DNA of 16,310 nt from JBNKFQ01 sp050289385 (GTDB lineage: Bacteria > Pseudomonadota > Gammaproteobacteria > Pseudomonadales > Porticoccaceae), in NCBI GenBank assembly GCA_050289385.1, contig JBNKFQ010000124.1, positions 1-16,310 of the forward strand, read 5' to 3'. Both the position numbers and the translations under genes were made by a program. Numbering within the stretch: the first letter of the stretch is position 1; each line of letters opens with the position of its first letter. Shown one piece after another: positions 1 to 10,100 of the stretch. The notes beneath the pieces are model-generated. The model worked only from the letters and a program-made list of their open reading frames with translations, searched no databases and was not told the DNA's origin.

Positions 1-3
1 TAA

Positions 4-255
4 ATGAGCCAAAGCTATACCGAAGAATTTAGGCTATCAGCGGTGCAGTTAGCTTTACGAGAAGAAAAGCGGGTCTCTGAGGTTGCCAGAGAACTCAAAA
101 TCAATCCGAATACCCTTCATACCTGGATCAGCAAATATCGCTCTACAGTATCGGCGGGGGGTTCCAAGGACGATGCATCCAATACCGCAAAGTTGCTTGA
201 GGAGCTAAAGCAACTGCGTAAGGAAAATACCAAGCTTAAGGAGGAGCGACGCGGT
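4..255 (+). pseudogene. IS3-family transposase orfA, 5' remnant
   Basis: The first 84 or so codons read as the N-terminal part of the small OrfA protein of an IS3-family insertion sequence. Such proteins bind the element's ends and join OrfB by frameshifting to give the active transposase. Visible are the opening 'YTEEFRLSAVQLA', a helix-turn-helix (VSEVARELKINPNTLHTWI, about residues 24-42) and a leucine-zipper-like stretch (LLEELKQLRKENTKLKEER, about residues 64-82). Family members normally continue with something like 'DILKKAAAYFAK' and stop. Here the likeness ends after KEER near position 255, and the frame runs on by chance to 513, antisense to the SDR gene. I find no orfB and no right inverted repeat. 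The left end would lie outside the window. It is probably a deletion remnant at the edge of the NRPS cluster. The family call is good; the exact break point is approximate. Confidence 0.75.
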
Positions 256-308
256 CAGGGGCAAAAAGGAGCGTGCTCTGGAGGCCTAAATCTCAAACGC
301 TTTGGGTA

Positions 309-1151
309 TCACTCCACGCACAACGCTTTGTACTGTTGCTTGCCGTCAGGGTCTGCCTGGGTCTTAAATTTACACATTTGTTCCGCCCAATCCGACGTTC
401 TAAACCTGAGCGGTGGACGTTCCTGCAACAGACATAGCATTACTTGTTCCGCTACCAGATCTGCAGACTGTACGCTGTCGTGTGCAAACTTGTCTATCTT
501 TGACCGGCGTTGAATTTTTTTCAAAATTTCCTTGTACTCTTTGACCTTAGTCAACGTCGAGTTTTTAATTGCATTGTGACCAAATTCCGTCGACATCTGT
601 CCCGCTTCAACCAAGGTGAAGTGAATATTAAATTCGGGTTGCAAATAACTCGCCAACGCTTCAGTAAACCCTTCGATGGCAAACTTCGAAGCGCTGTACA
701 ACTCTTGGAAAGGCATACCTACCAGCCCACAGACTGAAGATATATTGACGATACGCCCCGATTTTTGCTGCCTCATCTGCGGTAACACCGCCTGTGTACA
801 AAAGAAAGCACCTTTTACATTGACTGAGAAAATCTTATCAAACTCATCTTCTGTTAGAAATTCCAACGCACCAAAATACCCTACGCCGGCATTATTAATC
901 AAATAATCCAACCGACCTTCTTCGGCAATAATACCTTCTATACACGTACTGACATCACCTGGGTTGGCGACATCTAGCGGCGTAATGTTTATATCGAGTT
1001 TTTTCCTTCGTGCAAAGGACTCCAACAAACGTTTTTTGTTAAAATCCCGCATGGTCGCATAAGTAGTAATACCCTGACTCGCCATTTGCAGAGCAAGACT
1101 AAATCCCAACCCGGTTGACGCACCTGTTATAACCGCTACCTTTGGTTTCAT
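309..1151 (-). CDS. Classical short-chain dehydrogenase/reductase (SDR)
   Basis: A 280-residue soluble NAD(P)(H)-dependent oxidoreductase of the classical SDR family. Residues 9-16 form the TGxxxGxG nucleotide-binding turn (TGASTGLG). There is LDVA near 59-62, NNAG at 86-89, Asn111, the catalytic Ser138/139 (NISSVCG), Tyr152 and Lys156 (YSASK). These match the Asn-Ser-Tyr-Lys tetrad, so the enzyme should be active. There is no signal peptide or membrane segment. I chose ATG at 1151: it has GGAG seven bases upstream and leads directly into the typical 'KVAVITGAS' start. A TTG at 1169 that overlaps the NRPS stop would add six residues but is less likely. The gene starts 14 bases after the NRPS stop on the same strand, so it is probably translated from the same message. 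An inferred role is reduction or oxidation of the peptide aldehyde or alcohol released by the NRPS reductase domain. The substrate cannot be read from the sequence. Confidence 0.93.
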   Translation of the reverse strand: MKPKVAVITGASTGLGFSLALQMASQGITTYATMRDFNKKRLLESFARRKKLDINITPLDVANPGDVSTCIEGIIAEEGRLDYLINNAGVGYFGALEFLTEDEFDKIFSVNVKGAFFCTQAVLPQMRQQKSGRIVNISSVCGLVGMPFQELYSASKFAIEGFTEALASYLQPEFNIHFTLVEAGQMSTEFGHNAIKNSTLTKVKEYKEILKKIQRRSKIDKFAHDSVQSADLVAEQVMLCLLQERPPLRFRTSDWAEQMCKFKTQADPDGKQQYKALCVE

Positions 1152-1158
1152 ATTCCTA

Positions 1159-1162
1159 CTCC
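1159..1162 (-). promoter_or_regulatory. Ribosome binding site of the SDR gene
   Basis: The 14-base gap between the NRPS stop and the SDR ATG reads, on the coding strand, ACTGGAGTAGGAAT. GGAG ends seven bases before the ATG, an ideal Shine-Dalgarno spacing. This decides the start at 1151 over the TTG at 1169 and leaves no room for a separate promoter, which supports an operon. Confidence 0.7.
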
Positions 1163-1165
1163 AGT

Positions 1166-4100
1166 TCAAATATCCAGAACCTCATCATCCATTAAAATCG
1201 TACTCTTGTGATGTAAAACCCATTCGATACTTTTTTTCACGGTGTCATCGTCAAACCGAGGCCATTCCATACCCACATTAGCCAGCCGGGTCAGCGTTTT
1301 ATCACTCTTGATGATCAGCTCATCGGTCTGATCTGCTTCACCAGCAACGCGATTCATGGTGATACCAGCAAGATAAGAAACAAAAGGCAGTTCAACTCCA
1401 TGCTTTTTCTGGTATTTCTCCGCCTCCTGCAACCACAGGGAAACCGGTACCCGTATTTGTTGATACTCAGCCGTTTGGTTATAGATTGTAAAAAGCTCGC
1501 TCAATGACATACTACCAACACTGAATACATGGTGAATCCAGCTATCATCGTCCTGCCCTTGTCCATTGGATTGTCCATTGAATTGACCTAAGCGCACAAT
1601 GCTCTCTGCGGTGACATCCACCGGATCGATATAGGTAGTGTCAAACAAATCAAGATAACAGCCGATACTCACACAGCTTTTAAGGTAATAAAAAATCCAC
1701 AGACTCTCTGCGATTACCCCGCTTTGTCGAGCCCCGCAGACCAACCCTACCCGGAAAATTTTCGTAGGCAACCCCAACGATCTGGCTTTTATCAGTATTT
1801 TTTCAGTCACCCATTTACTGGCGTTGTACCCCTCGGAAGGGAGGTGAATCATGGCATTGATATCACTATCTTCCGTGAGTGTTTGAGTGTCACTGTCTGC
1901 TTCTGTTTTCAACACACCGATAGTGGATATAAAATTAAACGGCTTAATAATGGCAGTGGTACATAATTGCAGCAGACGCAGTGTACCTTGGACATTGGCC
2001 GGTTTGAGCTGTTCGTAGGTGGCGAAGTGATTGACACTGGCCGCACAGTGATAAACGGCATGTACAGACTCGGCCAGCTCGGTGTAGTGGGCTGGCTCCA
2101 TGCCGAGATTGTCAAAGATGAGATCACCGGCGACAACCACCACACGAGAGAGATCTGTTTGTGCCAGCAATTGATAACCATGCAACGTCTCGATCAGTCG
2201 CTCACGGGCCAGAGCAGCGTTTTTCCCCCGCACAAGACAGGTTATTTTCGCCTGGGTCCATTGCAACAGCTTAACCAGTAGAAAGCTACCAATAAATCCT
2301 GTTGCCCCAGTGAGGAGAATATGCGAGGGGGGCAGTACCGGTTCGGCCACACCCTGTAAGTCAAAGGAAAAGCGAGCAAGCTCCGCTTCCATATCCAGAT
2401 TAACGATCTCATTGGCCATTGCCAGTGACGCCTGCTCGCCCATCATACACTGCTCGATTGCCGCAGCCATATCTCTCAGCTTTGGGTTTTCAAAAATTAC
2501 CGGTAGCGTCAACTCACAATCGAAGTATTTTTCCACCTCGTAGTTCAAACGCGGCATCAACAAAGAATAGCCTCCCAGCATAAAAAAATTATCATCGGCA
2601 CTGATCTCCTCCGCTTCACACTCAAGCAGCTCGGCCCAAATCATCGCAAGCCGTTGTTCTGTTGCTGTTGCCGCCGGGATAAAAGGGGCACCGCCATCTA
2701 TATCACCAACAATGGAATACAAGGCTTCGATATCAACGTTATCAGTGGCCGACATGGGGAAAGCCTCGACCAAGTGGATAGCAGTGGGTAAGGGGTACAA
2801 CCAGGTCTGCTGGCGCAGATGCCGGCGCAACTGAGAGGCCAGTTCGGTCATCTGCAACTGAGTATCATTACAAGCCACACAGGCGATCAGATTATTCGGT
2901 CGCTTTCTATGATAAAAGGTAACTAAATCGACGACCCAGGCATGAGCAGATAATAGTCTTTCGACTTCCTGACGCCGGTACTCCCGCTGCAGGAGATCGT
3001 CAGTCAACACCGCAAAAGTATGATCGCGCTGCATGCGCCCAATCAGACCTGATCGGTATAATTTTTCAAAGCCGCGACAAATGAAGGAAGGCGTAACAAA
3101 CCGTTGTCGAGACAGATCCGGTCGGTTAAAGAACTGTATCGGCAGCCCCCCCCCCCCGATGCACAACTCTCCCACCATCCCCTCAGGCAATGGATTCGCG
3201 TGACGATCCAATACACAGGCAGACAACTTTCCCGAACAGGATAAAGCACAGGACAACAACGGTTTATCCGCATTCGCTGCAGCGGGGGATAGCGCCGTTA
3301 GACGATAACATTCCATGGGCGAGCGCAGGTAGTAAAATTCGATTTCGGAATTCGTCTTCACCATTTTCGCCAGTTCAGACTCATGAACAGATTCACCCGT
3401 CAAGTAAACCCTGTTAACACTGTTTGACAAAAAACTATCCCGCGCAACGCCAAGCAGCATTGAACGGATGTCGGCAAAAATCACATTGGCATCGCTCCAC
3501 GAAGTTTCCGCAGAAGAAACGGAGAGCAGTTGCTGTCGATCCCATTGAGTAACAGACGCTCCCCTGAGTAATGCCCCCCAAAGCTCAAGATCTATCGAAG
3601 CCAGTCCCACGCGAACATCAACAGCAATGATATCACCTTCGTTGACATTACCCGCGACAATGGCACTGATAATATTTTTCTGCTGAACAGCCACACCGAC
3701 AGGCCGTTCTCCAGATTTAAACGGTGAAGGTCCGCAAGGGTAGGTCACACAGGCGAGTGATTCAAAATGCAGGGCGGACTTACACCTTGTCAGGTTCGTA
3801 ACCGGTTGTCCGCACAATAGTTCATCGGCCCCTCGGTTATCTCGCTCAGAGTCGAAATACACAATATGCCGATCACCCGCCAAGCCCTCTATACCAATGC
3901 CAGTCTCTGTTAGGAGCAAGGCGATATTGCAATCATTTATAATATAGCGCTGTCGAGTAGAGCAATCTTGGGGATCTATGATGACATAGGCAAAATTTGC
4001 TTTGAGCATACCCAGCTTAGCCACTGTCAAGTTGATCCAATTCCGCAGGCAAAGGCCAATAATAGACTCACCTGGCAAAGAGTGTTGCAATAAATAGTGG

Positions 4101-7100
4101 GCCAGCTGGTTGGCCCTGGCGTTTAGCTGGCCGTAGTTGCAAACACTTTTATTGTAAATAAAGGCCGGCACTTGCGGTGATTGCGCCACCCTAATTTCGA
4201 ACAACTCACACAGTGAAACATCGGTTGCAGCTGTGCATAAACTATGGCGCCAATCCTCGGCTATCTGATCAAGATCCGCATCACTCAGACAGGACAAGGC
4301 ACCAATCTTCTCTTCAGGTCGATCGACTATGACAGTTAACAAATGCTCATAACGCGCAATTAGTGTTGTTACGGTTGCGGGTGTAAATAAATCCGTATTG
4401 TACTCCATGCTTCCCTGCAATCCCGTCGCCGTTTCATGGAGATTGAGTGTTAAATCAAATTTCGCTATCGACACAGCAAAATCGACTGAGCTGAATTCCA
4501 GGTCGTCGAGGCGGTGTTGATGAGAGGGAATATTTTGCAGCGCAAACGCCACCTGAAACAGAGGCGAGTAACGCTGACTGCGCTCAGACCTAAAACTTTC
4601 CACAAGATGTTCAAAAGGAATATCCTGATTGGCATACGCATCCAATGCCGTCTCTTTAACCTGTTTTAATAACGTGGAAAAAAGAGGATTACCCGACAAA
4701 TCACTGCGCATCACCAGAGTGTTGACGAAAAGGCCGATCAATTCTTCTGTACCCGGGTGGTTGCGGTTTGCCACCGGGGTGCCGATAACAACATCTGTCT
4801 GATGACTGTAGCGGCTAACCAATAAAGCAAACGCGGCCAACAACGTCATATAGAGTGTGACACCATACTCCAGACTCAATGTGTTTAAACGATCCATTAG
4901 TTGTCGGGAAAAATTCAAAGGCTGATGGGCACCGCGATAGGTTTTTTTCTCCGGGTGCGGATAGTCGGTGGGAAGTCCGCTAAAAACCGGTAAGTTTGCC
5001 AACTTCTGCAGCCAATAGTCGCGCTGTTGCTGCAGTACTGCTTCGGTTAACCACTGTCGCTGCCAATGTGCGTAGTCCGCATACTGCACCCTTTGGGGTG
5101 CTAGGGGGATGGCAGCCTTCTCTTTGATCGCCTGATAGAGCGCGACCAGCTCCTGGAAAAATATCGTCATTGACCAACCATCAGCAACACTATGATGAAC
5201 AGTCATAATCAGCACATGCTCACGCGCCGACAGTATCAGCAGACGCGCTCGCAGCAAGGGACCTGTGCTCAAATCAAAAGGCATACTGGCTTCTCTCTCA
5301 CAGAGAGTGACAAGCTCTTCGCGTTCTATCCACTGTTTTTCTATTACAAAATCGTCGCACCTATCGATACATTGAAAAGCACGGCCGGCATCCTCCTCGA
5401 AATGAGTGCGCAATACTTCGTGGCGCTGAATAATTTTCCTTAGCGCCGCAATCAATACATCCTGATTCAAGGTGCCTGATAGCCTCAACGCCATGGGAAT
5501 ATTGTAGTGCGCATTAACGCCCTCTAATTTAGCGAGAAACCACATCCGTTGTTGAGCAAAAGAAAGAGGGATATGTCGATTGCGCTCAACAGGCGTGATA
5601 GGCATAGCATGGCTATTCACAGGCTGGGTCGCGAGTTCATGCGCTAACATCCTTAGCGTGGGTCGCTCAAATACGGTGCGTAATGGCAAAGCGATGCCGG
5701 TACGCTGTTTAATGAGATTAACGAGCATGGTCGCCAGTAAAGATTGACCGCCCAGAGCAAAAAAATCCGCTTCAATTCCAATGTCTTCCTGCTCGTAGGG
5801 CAAGAGCTGCGCCCAAAGTTCAACTAATAGCTTTTCCTCGCCCGTCTCGGGAGCGACGTAATCCACCGCGCCAGTCTCATGCCTATCGCTAGGGGATATC
5901 GCACTAGGGTCGCTACTTCCATCTTCGGTCAGAGGGAGTTTATCTGACACGACAATCTGCACCGGTAATGGGTATAACGGTGCCTGACCGCGAATGTAGT
6001 CTCGCAGCCCAGCGGGGCTAATTGCAGAGCCCTCTTCACCGGGAACCACATAGGCGTACGGTTGTGCGTATACAGTACCGTGATCAAGCACAAAGGCTTC
6101 CCTCACACCAGCATAGTGACAGATCAAAGATGTTAATGACTGACAATCTCTGCGGCGCTGACGGGGACTGCGCCCGAGCCATTGTAACTCGCCGGTTTCC
6201 AGCCAACGCACTTGGTCACCTGTACCGTAGAGATGACTGTCTTTATCTGTGGTATACGGATTTTCCAACCAGTCTTCACTGTGACATTCACCGTCTGCGG
6301 AGGCCTTGACATCAATATACAACTCGCCTGCCACACTCACCGGTGTTGGCCGCAAATGCTGATCGAGTACGTAAACTTTACGACCTTCAATCGTTTTACG
6401 CTTGGAGAAATAGCTATGGGACCAACGCGCTGCACTACTCCATTGCTGCAGTAACTGATATTTTTCCTCATTGGGTAGCAACGTGAATTGAGTGACGGGG
6501 GAATCGTCGTGAGCGTTAACTGCATCGACCAAGCGTGAAATCGCCGTGACAAAATAGTTTAAAACCTTTTGCGCTGAAACACTGCTATCCACTAGCGCAT
6601 CGAGGGAAAAATCCTCACCATAGTCGTTGACCGATATATTCAACGGGTAGTTGCTTCGCTCTTGCAACGACAACGGTGTAATACCAAAGTCTGTGATATC
6701 GTCGCCGTCTTCAGCAGCTTCTATTGATGAATGACGGTAATTCAAAATTGCGCTGAACAACGGCTTACCGCCGCTCAACCCACTGCAACCCTGCGCCAAT
6801 GAAAGAGGCGTCTGCTCATAACTCAGCAACTGATGCAGCGCCGAATCAGTGTCTTCGAGCAGTTGCGCCACGTTCTTTCCGAACAACACAATACGCAATG
6901 GCAGCGTATTAATAAAAAGCCCCAACGCCCGATCCCCATCCTGCAAGCTCTGCAGTCTCCCGGACACCACCGTACCAAAAACAACATCTTCACAATTGGC
7001 GCAGACGCCCACGACCATTGCCCAGGCGGCGTGAAAGAGGGTCGCACAACTGATCTTTTGTGCACGGGCGAGACCGCGCAGCGCCTTGCTCAAATCCCGG

Positions 7101-10100
7101 CTCAGTGGCTGATTCGCCACGTCCACCCGCTGACCATCGCTATACACATTCACCAGGCCAAAGGGAGCGCAAGTGTGTTTGACATCGGATAATTGCTCAC
7201 TAAAAAAATCCTGCGCCGCCGAAGTTCGGCGTTGGTGTAACGCGAGGGCGACAAATGTTCGATAAGGCACCGGTGCCGGTAGTCGGGCATGATCAGATGT
7301 TAATAACGCGCCGATCTCCTGTAACACCTGCTCCATACCGACATGGTCGATAATGATATGATGCAGGTTCAGCGACATTAAATACCGCGAGCCGCCGGGA
7401 TCCCTGGTGGTATACAAATGCAGCAGGGGCGCCTGGCTCATATCCATCGCCGGAGTTTGCGCTACCCGATTGATAAACTCCTTTTGCAGATCCCCACCAG
7501 GGGATAACTGAAACGCTTTTGTTACCAGTGGAGCCCGACGGTAAACCACTTGAACAGGTACTGACAGACCTTCCATAACAATAGCTGTGCGCAATACATC
7601 GTGGCGTTCAACCACTGTCTGTAAAGCGTTGACGAAGGCGTTCAATTGCGTTTCAGATGCAACCGATAACAACATCTGCAATACATAGGGATCTTTGCCC
7701 CCTTCCAGACTATGGTGAAAGTATATGCCCTCTTGTAAAGGTGCCAGTGGATAGATATCTTGAATATTCGCAGCACCGCCACTCACTGTAGCAGTGATTG
7801 CATTTATCTCGCGAGTGCTCAAGTCCAACAAGCTCAGCATTTGGGGGGTAATATGTTCACAGCGAGGGGGTATCAAATTCGGCGGAGCCGTAAATTCCGC
7901 CAGCTTCTGCCCCACCTGGTCGAGCACTGCTGCCAACGCCGCCAATGTCGGGGCATTGAATACACTGCGGATATCGGTATATAACCCCTGCTCTCGCAAC
8001 TTTGCCAACAGTCGAGTCAACAATAATGAGTGCCCACCCAAGGCAAAAAAGTTTGAATCACAACTGATCTCTTCCTTGGCTAACGGCAGAAGCTCCGACC
8101 AGATACTCGCTAACAGATGCTCTGTCGCGGTGCGTGGCGCAATATAGTCTAAGGGTTCCGGGAGCACTTTCGGCAAACGCGATCTATCCAGACTGCCCTC
8201 GTGATTACGCGGTGCATTGTCACCGAGAAATATAATGTCTGCCGGTAGAATGTATAACCAGGGCTGGCTGCGCAGCACTCGGCGCACGCTTTTCGAAAAG
8301 CTATCCTTATCATCGACTGGGTTGGACGCCTGCAGGTACAGTAACGGTTGACCATCATTATCCGGTTGTACAAACGCGACCGACAGCAGTGGCAACTGTT
8401 CCAGTAATACGGATTCCAACTCATATTGGACGTTTTCCTCGCGCGTGGGTATACGTCCAAATAGCGCCAGCTCACCTTCCGGTGTCCAACTGGCCAATCG
8501 CCCTGTGTACACTAATGGCTCACCGTGTTCACACGCTGGAGGCCGTAGGTTGGATTGCGGCCATTGCCAGTCACCGTCACGACAGTCGTCAGAAGAGCCA
8601 CAGCTTTCAGAAGAGGCATAACGGTCAGAAGAAATCGCCGGCCCCGCCAAACACAATTCCCCTATCGCCCCGGCAGGGGCATGACTGCCCAGCGCATCGA
8701 GAATGAATACCCGGAAACATCCCCCCAGCCTTCCGACAGGAATGGATGCCCCATAGTTAACAGAATACACGCGTCCATCACTGTGAGAAATGCCCAGTGC
8801 CCGCCGTGGCAACTGTCGGTAAAAAGCAATGGGAACCAGACTTTCAGGCAGGGTGCAACAGAAAGAAATTCGGCACAGGGGAAAAGCCTCCGCCACTTCT
8901 TCAACCACTGCAGGGTTATACCCAGAGCCACCTAGAATTAGGTGGCTGAAACTCGAAAACAGTTCGCTATCCAAACGACTGAGACGCTCAAATGCCACTA
9001 CGCTCAAGTAAAGTACACCGTCTTCAAGGTACCGCGGTTTTAAATGCTCCACCGCTTCAGTCACCCAACAGACACCTGCCCCACTCAGTAATCCCGCCCA
9101 AAACGGCGATTGCATCCCCCCCCAACTTTCGGGGTCCCAGGCACTAAGAAATGCCACGGGGCCTTGTGCAAATTCAGTCAATATAGGGGTATTCAACGCA
9201 GCGGTGATGTTGAGGTGAGTGAAGACACGGACTCTGGGCTTACCAATATCCCAAGCGTACATTAAACTCGCTGCCTGCCCCCCTCTCTGGGCGGCAGCAA
9301 TACTATACCAACACCCACTATGCCTGCTATTCCTAATGTGCCCTCTAGGAGCATTATCCTGGGGCATCTCATTTACCAGCTTGTCTAAGTCAATCTGTTG
9401 TACTCCGACACTGGCAAGGAATTCCCATGCCCCCTGGGTTAACATCAAGCCTATCTCAGCGTCCCGGACAATATACTCGATACAATGGGTCGGACTAGCC
9501 GGGGCAATTGGTACGCAAACACCACCGGCTTTGAGAATGCCCAAAAGAGCCACTGCGTATTCGATAGCGGATGTCACAATAACACCCACTGCAGCGCCCT
9601 CCCCCAGATCATAGTCCATCAAATAATCGGCAAGTCGTTGAGAACGGATCGCCAAATCCCGGTAGCTAATCTGTTGATGCGCGAAGTGTACTGCAGGTTT
9701 ATCTGGCGTGCAGACAACCTGCGCCGCAAACAGGGCGACGACACTGCACTCACAAGCAGAAGTGTGAGCGACGGTTTGCGGCCCTGCGTTTTCAGTTCGC
9801 TGTTTTTCTGTCTGGCTGAGAAAATCCAAGTGTGCTATCGGCAACTCAGGCTGAGTAACTATCGCCTGCAACAGATTCTGCAGCTGCGCTATCAAACCGG
9901 TTATTGTCGCAGGTAAGAATAGATCCGTGTTGTACTCTACATTACCACGCAACCCTGTTGCCGTTTCCGCAAGGTTAATGGTGATATCGAATTTCGCCGC
10001 CGTATTCGGGTTCTCTATCGGGCGCAGGGAAACATCTGCAATATCATGTTGCTGCACCGGAATATTCTGCAACGCAAACATTACCTGAAACAAAGGTGAA

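Noticed and set aside
250..308. Possible rho-independent terminator after the SDR
   Set aside because: On the minus strand GAGCACGCTC is followed by five Ts, but the stem is four base pairs with a two-base loop, too small to be credible.
256..513. Continuation of the plus-strand frame after the orfA remnant
   Set aside because: It has no transposase resemblance, and most of it is antisense to the well-supported SDR gene.
1167..1169. TTG overlapping the NRPS stop as the SDR start
   Set aside because: It would add six residues outside the conserved fold, whereas the ATG at 1151 has GGAG at ideal spacing.
1166..2335. A thioesterase or separate epimerase domain in the NRPS
   Set aside because: No GxSxG thioesterase motif follows T5; the end is a reductase. 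No full stand-alone epimerase domain lies between any T and C domain.
6022..7192. Plus-strand open frames across the E/C-A4* region
   Set aside because: They are antisense to canonical NRPS motifs and resemble no protein I know.
8170..9765. The idea that A3* only looks degenerate because of paired frameshift errors
   Set aside because: The other minus-strand frames that I read across this region contain no YTSGSTG, YGPTE or NGKVDR motif, and GKP survives in the correct frame with a one-codon deletion beside it. The divergence looks real.
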